This document shows positions 33,978-41,853 of a DNA stretch of 64,000 nt, piece after piece. The stretch is taken from assembly GCF_001550065.1 (NCBI RefSeq), contig NZ_LRUB01000012.1:124001-188000 (forward strand). Direction: 5' to 3'. Under the pieces are notes generated by a model, which was given only the letters and a program-made list of their open reading frames with translations, was not told where the DNA came from and did not search any database. Origin of the DNA: Kordiimonas lipolytica. GTDB taxonomy: Bacteria; Pseudomonadota; Alphaproteobacteria; Sphingomonadales; Kordiimonadaceae. The stretch's first letter is position 1, and each line of letters opens with the position of its first letter. The translations under genes were made by a program, and so were the position numbers.

Positions 33978-35885
33978 TTGAAAAAGCCCATAAGCAGGCG
34001 GGATTTCATGGGAGGTGTTGCAGTATCGGCTGTGGGGCTTGGCGTTATGGCTTCCCCTGCGTCCGCCGCTTTCTCAGCCAGCTCAAGGCCGGAATCCCCA
34101 CCCCAAAAAGCCTATCCGCCAACAAAAACAGGCATGCGCGGCAATCATGCCGGCTCATTTGAAGTTGCCCACCAATTGGCCTGGGACGGGGAAAAACCAG
34201 CCAGCTACAAATATGTCGACGATGTCTATGACCTGATTGTGGTCGGTGGCGGCATCAGCGGTCTGGCAGCAGCATACCTGTTCGACAAACATTCGGCCGG
34301 CAACCAAAGAATGCTAATCCTGGACAACCACGACGATTTCGGCGGGCACGCTAAACGCAACGAGTTTCACTATAAGGGTAAAACCTATCTGGGATTTGGC
34401 GGCGCCATCAACCTTGAACGTCCATCCGAATATAGCGAAACGACGGTTCGGTTGCTTGAAGAGATCGGCGTCGACTTCAGCGCCCTCGCAGATTCGGTAC
34501 AGGGAAACTATCTTCTGGCTGGCGCGGGAGACAAGACGGCTGGGCTGTATCTACCGCACGACCAATATGACCACGCGTGCATTGTCCCAACCAAATTCAT
34601 TCATGATTTTTCCGGCACAGGAGACTATCAGTCATTCGTTGAGGCTCTCCCCCTGACACAAGAGGAAAAAGCCGTCCTGGTATCCTTCATCGGTGGAGAA
34701 AGGGACTTCCTGGAAGGGATGTCACCAGGCCAAAAATATGACTATCTCAGCTCCACGCCCTACCGAGATTTTCTGGAACAGAAAGTTGGATTGTCGCGCC
34801 GGTGCACAGCCTTGTTCGAGCCTGCGATAAAAGTAAATGAAGGGCTGGGCATAGACAGTGTGTCGGTTATCGCGGCCTGGGCGCAGGGTGCGCCCGGCCT
34901 TGCTGCCGTGGGCACCCTTGGTCGCTGGGCTAACGACCTGTTTCTGAGCAGCGCGGACTATAAGGCCAATGTATTCGCCGATGGCAACAGCAGCATCGCG
35001 CGTCTGTTGGTGGCTGCGCTCATTCCTGGCGTTGCAGGCGCGCTGTCGACCGGTTCAGTAACCTCAGCACGCTTTCATTACGACCGACTGGACAGACCAG
35101 AGAATACTGCACGCATCCGCCTGAACAGCACGGCCGTTGGCGCACGCAACACCGACAGCGGCATTGAAATAGACTATGTGCAAGATGGCCTGGCACGCAG
35201 GGTCAAAGGCAAACGGTGCATCCTGGCCTGCAACAATGAAATCATTGCCCATATGTGCGATGAGCTTCCGCCACACCAGAAAGAGGCGCTGTTGTTTCCC
35301 GAAAAGACCCCTCTGGTCTGGGCCAATGTCCTGCTCAGAACCGGTGAGGCTTTCTATCAGGGCGGTTCAGAAACCTACCTGTGTCCCGGAAGTTTCTTTT
35401 CTCTGGTGTGCTGTGCACCGCCTGTGGCCATGCCTGATTTTGTCGTCTCAAGAAATCCTGCCGACCCAATGGTGGTCTTCATGGCTCATGCTGCAGCGCC
35501 CGAGAACGACGGCGACCAGAGCGCACGGGATCTGTTCCGCACTGGCCGACACGGCATCTATGCAGCCTCGTTTGATGACTACGAACAACAGATCAGGGAG
35601 CAACTGGATGGCATGTTCGCACGCTTTGGATTTGATAACAGCAAGGACATAGAAGCCATCACCGTAAATCGGTGGCCCCACGGCTATGCATATACTTATC
35701 GCGATCTCTACGACCCTGCATGGCCCAAGGGTGAAGCCCCGCATGAAATCGGCCGTAAACGGTTTGGCCGAATCTCTATCGCCAACTCAGATTCAGAAGT
35801 AACGCCCTATATCAACGGGGCGATCGATGCAGCATGGCGGGCTGTAAAAGAACAGCTTTTTTTGATCGGAAGGGAGGGAGCATGA
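33978..35885 (+). CDS. Tat-exported FAD oxidoreductase, spermidine dehydrogenase-like
   Basis: A 635-residue flavoprotein. The N-terminus carries a twin-arginine signal (SRRDFMGGVAVSAVGLGVM, then an Ala-rich cleavage region), so it is exported folded. The segment GMRGNHAGSFEVAHQLA just before the FAD motif (VVGGGISGLAAAYLF) and LILDNHDDFGGHAKRNEF after it are the pattern I know from Pseudomonas SpdH-type spermidine dehydrogenases. FAD-dependent oxidation of a polyamine in the periplasm is therefore the best guess. The start is judged to be TTG at 33978, with AAGGAG 7 bases before it and the Tat motif directly after. It is coupled by an ATGA overlap to a small membrane protein that could pass electrons on or anchor it. 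Confidence 0.75.
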   Translation: MKKPISRRDFMGGVAVSAVGLGVMASPASAAFSASSRPESPPQKAYPPTKTGMRGNHAGSFEVAHQLAWDGEKPASYKYVDDVYDLIVVGGGISGLAAAYLFDKHSAGNQRMLILDNHDDFGGHAKRNEFHYKGKTYLGFGGAINLERPSEYSETTVRLLEEIGVDFSALADSVQGNYLLAGAGDKTAGLYLPHDQYDHACIVPTKFIHDFSGTGDYQSFVEALPLTQEEKAVLVSFIGGERDFLEGMSPGQKYDYLSSTPYRDFLEQKVGLSRRCTALFEPAIKVNEGLGIDSVSVIAAWAQGAPGLAAVGTLGRWANDLFLSSADYKANVFADGNSSIARLLVAALIPGVAGALSTGSVTSARFHYDRLDRPENTARIRLNSTAVGARNTDSGIEIDYVQDGLARRVKGKRCILACNNEIIAHMCDELPPHQKEALLFPEKTPLVWANVLLRTGEAFYQGGSETYLCPGSFFSLVCCAPPVAMPDFVVSRNPADPMVVFMAHAAAPENDGDQSARDLFRTGRHGIYAASFDDYEQQIREQLDGMFARFGFDNSKDIEAITVNRWPHGYAYTYRDLYDPAWPKGEAPHEIGRKRFGRISIANSDSEVTPYINGAIDAAWRAVKEQLFLIGREGA

Positions 35886-36298
35886 AAGGCTTCTTTACCA
35901 GTGCAATCCTCATTGGCTGGCCGTTAGCCAACGTCCTTTATTTCGTCAATCTTGGGCTGGAAGCAGCCGCAATCAGCCCCGAACAGGCTATTGGCGCAGG
36001 CGTCGCCCCGGCGGTTTATTCAGGCCTCATTTATACAAAGGCGTCCATGGCGTTTTGCTGGGCGGTTATTGGATGGAGCGCCTGGAAGGGCAATAAGTTG
36101 AGCTGCCTATCCAGCAGCTGGCTGTTTGTCGGACTTTTCACATCTGACTTTGCAATATCACACAGGATGGCGATCGAAGCCAACGACCCACTTTTCCTCC
36201 CCGTTGCCGTCTCTTTGGCCATCCTTGATACGTGGTACCTGATATGGGCAGTGCGAAACAGCTATCCAAAAGGGCCAATGACCTGGCGCGAAAGCTAG
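35882..36298 (+). CDS. Small membrane protein coupled to the spermidine dehydrogenase-like gene
   Basis: A 138-residue protein with about four hydrophobic segments (FFTSAILIGWPLANVLYFV at the start, MAFCWAVIGWSAW, WLFVGLFTSDFAI, LFLPVAVSLAILDTWYLIW at the end). Not recognised. The ATG at 35882 lies behind GGGAGGGAG and overlaps the flavoprotein stop (ATGA), so the pair is translated together. There is no heme- or quinone-binding motif that I can point to; a membrane anchor or electron partner for the exported flavoenzyme is possible. Its stop faces that of the lacI gene across 3 bases. Confidence 0.7.
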   Translation: MKGFFTSAILIGWPLANVLYFVNLGLEAAAISPEQAIGAGVAPAVYSGLIYTKASMAFCWAVIGWSAWKGNKLSCLSSSWLFVGLFTSDFAISHRMAIEANDPLFLPVAVSLAILDTWYLIWAVRNSYPKGPMTWRES

Positions 36299-36301
36299 GG
36301 C

Positions 36302-37318
36302 CTAGCGCGCGGTGGAGCCGCGGAGCTGCAGCTCAAAATCGATAACCGTTTCGCCCGCTTCCGCGAGCTTTTCGCGACCTTCGGGATTCATGGCATCCAT
36401 CAGGGCTTCAGCGGCCTGACGGCCCATGGCGCGGATTGGCTGCCTGACCGTGGTCATGCCCGGCCACACCTGGCGCGACAGCGGGGTATCGTCAAAGCCC
36501 GCGACGGCCAGGTCACCCGGCACATTCAGCTTGCGGCTGTGAGCTTCATAGATGGCAGCGGCGGCCATATCGTCGTTCGAAGCAAAGATTGCCGTTGGCG
36601 GCACTGGCAGCGACAGCAAGTCAGACGCCGCCTTGCGGCCTGACGCGAAATCGAAATAGCCCTGGGCGAGATAGCCGTCCAGGATATCCAGGTCCGCTTC
36701 CTTCATGGCCTTGAGGAAGCCTTCCTCGCGGCACTTGCTGGAATAGTGGTCCGGGTGCCCCTTGATCAGCGCCACGCGGGTATGGCCCATCCCGATGAGG
36801 TGACGGGTCATCTGGAAGGCGGCCTCGACTTCATCGATCAGCACGGCGGGCGTGCCGAGCGTGCTTCTGGACGACAGGATCACCACCGGGATGTCCTGCG
36901 CCTTAAGGGCTTCAAGAAGCGGTTTGCTGTCTGTGAGCGGGGGCGTCAGCACCACGCCGTCCAGGAATGCCTGCCGAGCCCAGTGGATAACCTGATCCAC
37001 CATGTCAGGGGCGTGATAGGAAACGGGATTGAGCGCCATGCCGTAATGGCTTTCGCGGCAGGCTTCGATCATACCCGCCTGCAGGTTCGCCAGATAGTTG
37101 GGGCTGGGGCTATCGTATACCAACCCGATCATATAAGAGCGGCGCGAGGCAAGCCCGCGCGCGCTTTGGTTCGGGCGGTAGTTCAGTTCCTTGATGGCCG
37201 CATCGACCTTGTCCTTGGTTGCCGCCCGTACGTTTGGCTCCCTGTTCACCACCCGTGAAACAGTTTTGATCGAAACGCCCGCCGCTTTCGCAACGTCATC
37301 AATGGTAACTGACCGCAT
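36302..37318 (-). CDS. LacI-family transcriptional regulator of sugar metabolism
   Basis: A 338-residue LacI/GalR protein. Helix-turn-helix VTIDDVAKAAGVSIKTVSRV with the hinge YRPNQSARGLASRRSYMIG, then a periplasmic-binding-like effector domain (SNDDMAAAAIYEA; VAGFDDTPLSRQVWPGMTTV). The ATG at 37318 has AGGA at good spacing; the ATG at 37327 is too close to it. It follows the symporter gene on the same strand after a 64-base gap, so it is probably part of that operon. Two near-perfect TGACAGCGCTGTCA palindromes lie in front of the operon, and variants occur at zwf, ppc and glk; this protein is the only LacI member in view and the best candidate to bind them. Confidence 0.92.
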   Translation of the reverse strand: MRSVTIDDVAKAAGVSIKTVSRVVNREPNVRAATKDKVDAAIKELNYRPNQSARGLASRRSYMIGLVYDSPSPNYLANLQAGMIEACRESHYGMALNPVSYHAPDMVDQVIHWARQAFLDGVVLTPPLTDSKPLLEALKAQDIPVVILSSRSTLGTPAVLIDEVEAAFQMTRHLIGMGHTRVALIKGHPDHYSSKCREEGFLKAMKEADLDILDGYLAQGYFDFASGRKAASDLLSLPVPPTAIFASNDDMAAAAIYEAHSRKLNVPGDLAVAGFDDTPLSRQVWPGMTTVRQPIRAMGRQAAEALMDAMNPEGREKLAEAGETVIDFELQLRGSTAR

Positions 37319-37382
37319 CTTCAACATCCTAAGCTGTAGCTCCGGTCACGAGTGTTTGTCCAAACGTCATGCCGGCAGCTCC

Positions 37383-38942
37383 CTACCACCATGTTCCATA
37401 GAGCGCTGCAAGGATCAGCACAACAAGAAATGCCGCAAAGTTGAAGCCCTTGGTGGTGTGGAATTCCACGTCATGCAGCTCAACCGCGCCCTCCTGGTCA
37501 TGGCCGTTACCCATAACAGAGAAGACCACAGCAAGGCCAACACACAAGAGGAACACAATGCCAACCCGGTCGATAAACGGCAGTTCAGGCCAGACCTGCA
37601 TAAAGAGGAACGACAGCACGGCAGAGCCGATCGCGGCCGCCAGCGCGCCTGTTGCCGTTGTCTTTTTCCAAAAGATACCCATCAGGAAGATCACAACAAT
37701 GCCTGGCGTGAAAAAGCCGGTGAATTCCTGGATATACTGGAAGGCCTGGTCGAAGTTGCCCAGAAGCGGCTTGGCCGTGATCATGGCCGTGATCATGGCC
37801 AGAAGCGCCACCACCCGGCCCACGATAACCGGGTCCTTGCGGTTCTCTTCCTTCACAAAACTTGGGTAGATATCCATGGTGAAGATGGTGGAGATGGAGT
37901 TGGTCATGGACCCCAGCGACGATACAATCGCCGCGATGAGTGCCGCGAACACAAGGCCCAGAAGGCCAGACGGCAGCAGCTTCATGGCAGATGGGTATGC
38001 CTGGTCAGGCGCGGCCAGATTTGGCTCCAGCACGAAAATGGCGATACCCGGCAGCACAACGATGATTGGCATCACCAGCTTCAGGAATGCCGCGAAAACG
38101 ATACCCTTCTGGGCTTCCTGCAGGCTTTTGGCCGCCAGCGCGCGCTGGATGATATATTGGTTGAAGCCCCAGTAGGACACATTCATGATCCACATGCCGC
38201 CCACAAGCACCGAAATGCCGGGCAGCGCGTCATAGAATGGGTTGTCAGGCGTGAAGATCATGTCGAACTTCTCAGGCGCACGCTCGACCAGCATATCGAA
38301 GCCTGCAATCACGCCCGCGCCATCAGACACTTTGTTAAGCATGATGTAGGCAATCACAAGGCCACCGAACACCAGAAGCACCACCTGGATAATGTCAGTA
38401 AAGGCTACTGCCTTCAGCCCGCCATAAAGCGAATAACCCGCCGCGAAGATGCCAAGGGCCACAAGGCCGTAGACAAGATCAAAGCCCGTTACGGCTTCGA
38501 TCGCAAGCGCACCCAGCCACAGGATGGACGTGAGGTTCACGAACACATAAACGCCCATCCAGAAGAAGGCCATCACCATACGCACCCGGTGGTCATAGCG
38601 CTGCTCCAGGAACTGCGGCATGGTGTAGATGCCGCGCTTCAGGAACACCGGCAGCAGGTATTTGCCCACAATAATAAGCGTGATCGCCGCCATCCATTCA
38701 TAGGATGCGATCGCAAGTCCCATGGCATAGCCCGAACCGGACATGCCGATAATCTGCTCGGCCGAAATATTGGACGCGATCAGCGAGGCACCGATGGCCC
38801 ACCAAGGCAGAGTCTTGCCCGCGAGGAAATAGTCAGATGCGTCTTTGTCGTGGCCAGCGCGTTCGCGCGAAACCCACTGGGCCAAAGAAAACAGCGTGAC
38901 GGCATAGATGGCCACAACGGCAAAATCGAGTGTGCTAAACAA
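37383..38942 (-). CDS. Sodium:sugar symporter (SSS family, SGLT/vSGLT-like)
   Basis: A 519-residue membrane protein with about 14 helices. Family marks: FLAGKTLPWWAIGASLIASN, SAEQIIGMSGSGYAMGLAIA and FAALIAAIVSSLGSMTNSIS (sodium-site serines). The SASNISAEQ-type N-terminal part is as in Vibrio sodium/galactose transporters, so a sugar, plausibly glucose, is the likely cargo. Two starts are possible: TTG at 38942, with GGGGAGGG directly before it and giving the usual short N-terminus, or ATG at 38981 without a good ribosome-binding site; I prefer the TTG. It heads an operon with lacI and lies opposite the esterase with two operator-like palindromes between them. Confidence 0.88.
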   Translation of the reverse strand: MFSTLDFAVVAIYAVTLFSLAQWVSRERAGHDKDASDYFLAGKTLPWWAIGASLIASNISAEQIIGMSGSGYAMGLAIASYEWMAAITLIIVGKYLLPVFLKRGIYTMPQFLEQRYDHRVRMVMAFFWMGVYVFVNLTSILWLGALAIEAVTGFDLVYGLVALGIFAAGYSLYGGLKAVAFTDIIQVVLLVFGGLVIAYIMLNKVSDGAGVIAGFDMLVERAPEKFDMIFTPDNPFYDALPGISVLVGGMWIMNVSYWGFNQYIIQRALAAKSLQEAQKGIVFAAFLKLVMPIIVVLPGIAIFVLEPNLAAPDQAYPSAMKLLPSGLLGLVFAALIAAIVSSLGSMTNSISTIFTMDIYPSFVKEENRKDPVIVGRVVALLAMITAMITAKPLLGNFDQAFQYIQEFTGFFTPGIVVIFLMGIFWKKTTATGALAAAIGSAVLSFLFMQVWPELPFIDRVGIVFLLCVGLAVVFSVMGNGHDQEGAVELHDVEFHTTKGFNFAAFLVVLILAALYGTWW

Positions 38943-39055
38943 GTGTCCCTCCCCAGATACAGAACGATCGGGTCCATTCATTCAAATTTGAAAAGCCAGA
39001 CGCCCTTCCCGACGTCATGGCATTCCCTTTCCCAGTTTGGACCATAGGCGCAATG

Positions 39056-39069
39056 TGACAGCGCTGTCA
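39056..39069. promoter_or_regulatory. LacI-type operator candidate 1 between symporter and esterase
   Basis: TGACAGCGCTGTCA is a perfect 14-bp palindrome and looks like the consensus for the sites at zwf, ppc and glk. It is 113 bases in front of the symporter's TTG start. Confidence 0.72.
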
Positions 39070-39110
39070 ACAGACAAGACAGTGCCGAGGCAACCAATCA
39101 GGGCAAAAAT

Positions 39111-39124
39111 TGACAGCGCTGTCG
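39111..39124. promoter_or_regulatory. LacI-type operator candidate 2 between symporter and esterase
   Basis: TGACAGCGCTGTCG, one mismatch from the perfect palindrome, starting 55 bases after the start of site 1 and 52 bases before the esterase start. The 55-base spacing of two sites would allow cooperative binding or looping across the divergent promoters. Confidence 0.7.
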
Positions 39125-39176
39125 AATGGCGCTACCGCTTCTGAAGGGAAAAACAAAAAACAAGAAGGGAGAGAGC

Positions 39177-40109
39177 ATGCGGGGGATCAAACCAGCCCTG
39201 ATGGCTGCCACAGTATTCCTATCGGCCTGCGGCGGCCCGGCACCAACCGGCGAGGAACGCGGCGCCAAGGTTTCCACTGGAACGCTGGAAACATATGAAG
39301 ATTTCAAAGCCACAGGGCTAACAAGCCGTGACCTGCAGGTGTGGCTGCCGGACGGGTACGCGGAAAATGCCGCAAACGGCCACAAATATGCTGTTCTTTA
39401 TATGCATGACGGGCAGATGCTCTATGACGCGTCTGTCACATGGAACAGCCAAGAATGGGGCGTGGATGAAGTGGCTGGCAAGCTGATGGCAGAGGGTAAA
39501 GTGCGCAACTTTATCGTTGTGGGCGTTTTCAATGGCGGTGACACGCGCCACGCCGACTATCTGCCTGAAAAGCCCTATCATTTGCTGCCTGAAAATGTGC
39601 GCCAAGGCTATTACGGCACCCATGCCCCGGATCTGAAGGCCGACGAATATATCGCCTTCCTTGCCGATGAGCTAAAGCCCTTTATCGATAGCAAGTACGC
39701 CACCCTGACCGGGCCTGAGGACACCGCGGTAATGGGCTCGAGTATGGGTGGGCTCATTTCCATGTATGCGATTGGCGAACGGCCAGACGTGTTTGGCATG
39801 GCTGCCTGCATGTCCACCCACTGGCCGGGGTTCGACCCTGGCAAAACCCCGGAAATGCCGGACACTTTCATTGCTTACATGCGTGAAAACCTGCCCCCGC
39901 CGGAAGGCCACAGGATCTATTTCGATTACGGCGACCAGACGCTGGATGCCCACTATCCACCACTGCAGAAAAGGGTGGACGCCGTGATGACAGAGCTTGG
40001 GTATACCGCGAGCAATTGGCTGACGGTCTATGACCCAGGCGCCAACCACAGCGAAGACGCATGGAACAAGCGCCTGCCCGGCGTGTTTATGTTTCTGTTT
40101 GGGAAATAG
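39177..40109 (+). CDS. Lipoprotein esterase of the alpha/beta-hydrolase (Fes/esterase D-like) family
   Basis: A 310-residue exported protein with signal and lipobox FLSACGGP, so it is lipid-anchored. The hydrolase core shows YAVLYMHDGQMLYD, the nucleophile elbow GSSMGG with Ser189, and His291 in PGANHSEDAW; the Asp is probably in FDYGDQTLDAHY. Putative_esterase members include enterobactin esterases and carbohydrate deacetylases or feruloyl esterases. Given the operators shared with sugar genes, deacylation of a carbohydrate is a sensible guess. The start at 39177 follows AAGGGAGAGA. Divergent from the sugar symporter. Confidence 0.85.
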   Translation: MRGIKPALMAATVFLSACGGPAPTGEERGAKVSTGTLETYEDFKATGLTSRDLQVWLPDGYAENAANGHKYAVLYMHDGQMLYDASVTWNSQEWGVDEVAGKLMAEGKVRNFIVVGVFNGGDTRHADYLPEKPYHLLPENVRQGYYGTHAPDLKADEYIAFLADELKPFIDSKYATLTGPEDTAVMGSSMGGLISMYAIGERPDVFGMAACMSTHWPGFDPGKTPEMPDTFIAYMRENLPPPEGHRIYFDYGDQTLDAHYPPLQKRVDAVMTELGYTASNWLTVYDPGANHSEDAWNKRLPGVFMFLFGK

Positions 40110-40120
40110 GCTATCCGGCA

Positions 40121-40148
40121 TCAAAAAAGCGGGCCTGAAAGCCCGCTT
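40121..40148 (-). terminator. Terminator of the pentapeptide-repeat gene (possibly bidirectional)
   Basis: AAGCGGGC-6-GCCCGCTT with a six-A run before the stem, which reads as a U-run on the minus strand. It lies 25 bases after the minus-strand pentapeptide gene stop. It is also 17 bases past the esterase stop on the plus strand, where the T-run is short. Confidence 0.8.
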
Positions 40149-40173
40149 GCATACAACCGGCCTGACCTTCAGA

Positions 40174-40845
40174 TCAGGCGTCTTCGTTTTTCTCGGTTTT
40201 GCTTGGGACGCGGTGTGGTTCGCCCAGAACCTGCCTGACGGCCTCACGCCCCACAGACTGTTCCAGCTCATGCACGCAGGTGACAGCGCTTCTATAGGGC
40301 TCTTCCACATGTGGCAGGTCTTCCGGCGTTACGGTAACGCGGATGCCTTCGCCGTGCACACGCCAGGCATTCGGCGTGCAGAAAATCTGCAGCGGCCGCT
40401 TGGGTGTGGACACGGAATAATAGGGCACGCTTGAGACAATCGGGATATGGCGCGAATACCGCGGGCTCACAAAGCTGCAGCTTTCAAAGTCACGCGGGCC
40501 AACCATGCCACCGATGATACAATCGGAAAAATTGCTGTCCTGGACGCAGGAGCCTTCAAAGTCCGTGCAGGTCATGTTGCAGGCAACAAATTCGGTGCCG
40601 TCGATATCGCAGGCGGTAAACACCGCACCGGCAAAATCGCATTTGAAGAAAATCGCCCCCTGCAGCATCAGAAGATGAAATTTTGTCTCAGAGAAATCGC
40701 AGTTCACAAAGATGGTATCGGACCAGCGCAGGACGCTTTTGACCTTAAGGGCACTTACGCTTTCCTGGGCAAACTGTTCACCCATCACAAGTTTGTGCGA
40801 CGGGAACATATTTGTCAGCGTCTTTAGGTCCATATTGCCAGTCAC
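40174..40845 (-). CDS. Pentapeptide-repeat protein
   Basis: A 223-residue protein. Residues about 40-125 hold A(D/N)LXX-like pentapeptides (SDTIFVNCDFSETKFHLLML, AIFFKCDFAGAVFTACDIDG and following), expected to fold as a right-handed quadrilateral beta-helix; Cys is frequent at one repeat position. The last 90 residues are not repeated (YSRHIPIVSSVPYYSVST, then a helical end VHELEQSVGREAVRQVLGE). Start is GTG at 40845 or ATG at 40833; neither has a strong ribosome-binding site. Some such proteins shield DNA gyrase, but nothing here points to that role. Single gene with its own terminator. Confidence 0.8.
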   Translation of the reverse strand: MTGNMDLKTLTNMFPSHKLVMGEQFAQESVSALKVKSVLRWSDTIFVNCDFSETKFHLLMLQGAIFFKCDFAGAVFTACDIDGTEFVACNMTCTDFEGSCVQDSNFSDCIIGGMVGPRDFESCSFVSPRYSRHIPIVSSVPYYSVSTPKRPLQIFCTPNAWRVHGEGIRVTVTPEDLPHVEEPYRSAVTCVHELEQSVGREAVRQVLGEPHRVPSKTEKNEDA

Positions 40846-41178
40846 TTCTGCGTCTCAAAAGAAGGGTAATTCATGATTCGTTGAAATCATAATGAGCCGG
40901 AATGATGAATCGGTAAACATTTGCATCAAATTTTAATTAATATTTTCCTCTGGCCCACTTCCTGGTCCAGCTCGCCCCCCAGACAAGGCGCCTAGATGGC
41001 TTTGGCAAGCCAATTGTGCAGTGCATGGATTGCTGCCAGCCCCCTGTCTGAAAAAGATATTTTTCTAAATTTCATACAAATGCGTGCGATTGCACATTGG
41101 ATACAGTATAAACCGAAACATATACCGGCCCAGGATGCCTTCGGGGGCTGACAGCAGTAAATTTGGGAAGATATTTTT
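40846..41178. other. 333-base intergenic region between pentapeptide and GntR genes
   Basis: AT-rich near 40880-40950, with no open frame having coding character. It holds the divergent promoters for the pentapeptide gene and the GntR/FCD gene, and the operator-like site at 41094-41109. I see no RNA gene or repeat beyond that. Confidence 0.6.
41094..41109. promoter_or_regulatory. GntR/FCD operator candidate in its own promoter
   Basis: ACATTGGATACAGTAT matches the perfect palindrome in the hydroxyproline promoter (ATATTGTATACAATAT, 49533-49548) at 13 of 16 positions, including the central ATAC. It lies 69 bases before the GntR start, fitting autoregulation. Confidence 0.5.
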
Positions 41179-41835
41179 ATGGCAAAGGTGCAGGCGGTAA
41201 AACGAAAATCGCTGGCGATACAGGTAGCGGATGCGCTGAGAGACTTGATCCTTTCTGGCGATTACGCACAAGGTGAACAACTCAGGCAAGATGACGTGGC
41301 CAAGAAACTAGGGGTCAGCCGTATTCCGGTGCGCGAAGCGTTCCAGCAGCTTGAGGCGGAAGGCCTGGTGGTGAACGTGCCCTACAAGGGAGCCATCGTC
41401 TCGCGCCTTTCGATTGAGGAAATTGACGAATATTTCGACATTCGCACATCGCTCGAGGGTGACCTTTTAGCCCGCGCCATTGATCATATGACGCCTGAAG
41501 TCATCGCCCGCGCCCGCAAGATCATTGATCGCATGGATAGCGCAAGCCCCACCAAATGGGGGGAAATAAACTGGCAGCTCCACGCCGAGATTTACGCAAT
41601 TGCAGGCCGCCCGATCACGCTTGAGATGGTCAAGAAAATCCATGACAACCTGGACCGCTATGTGCGTACCCAACTGAGCTTGAGCGAAGAAAACCGCGAA
41701 CGCGCCAACCAAGAACACCGCCACCTGGTGGACCTGTGCGAAAAAGGCCGCAAGGATGAAGCCATCGGTTTGCTGCATGACCATATCAACGGCGCGCGGC
41801 ACGACCTGATCAAGCACATGCAAGAAAACGACTAG
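41179..41835 (+). CDS. GntR-family regulator, FadR/FCD type
   Basis: A 218-residue regulator. The winged helix covers residues about 8-75 (LRQDDVAKKLGVSRIPVREA and FQQLEAEGLVVNVPYKGAIV); the FCD effector domain follows with FDIRTSLEGDLLARAIDHM and HRHLVDLCEKGRKDEAIGLL, whose acidic and His residues usually hold a metal. FCD proteins typically sense organic acids or amino-acid-derived compounds and bind TNGTNNNACNA-like palindromes. The Xaa-Pro aminopeptidase gene starts 18 bases downstream, so the two form an operon. Shared operator-like sites suggest it also controls the hydroxyproline cluster at 46-51 kb. Confidence 0.9.
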   Translation: MAKVQAVKRKSLAIQVADALRDLILSGDYAQGEQLRQDDVAKKLGVSRIPVREAFQQLEAEGLVVNVPYKGAIVSRLSIEEIDEYFDIRTSLEGDLLARAIDHMTPEVIARARKIIDRMDSASPTKWGEINWQLHAEIYAIAGRPITLEMVKKIHDNLDRYVRTQLSLSEENRERANQEHRHLVDLCEKGRKDEAIGLLHDHINGARHDLIKHMQEND

Positions 41836-41853
41836 TTCAGAGGAAACACCACG

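Noticed and set aside
37191..39047. A 618-codon open frame on the plus strand opposite the symporter and lacI genes
   Set aside because: It mirrors two clear family genes on the other strand, has a His/Arg/Gln-rich composition typical of antisense reading of GC-rich genes, and shows no domain.
40269..40281. TGACAGCGCT half-site resembling the LacI-type operator
   Set aside because: It lies inside the pentapeptide gene and lacks the second half TGTCA.
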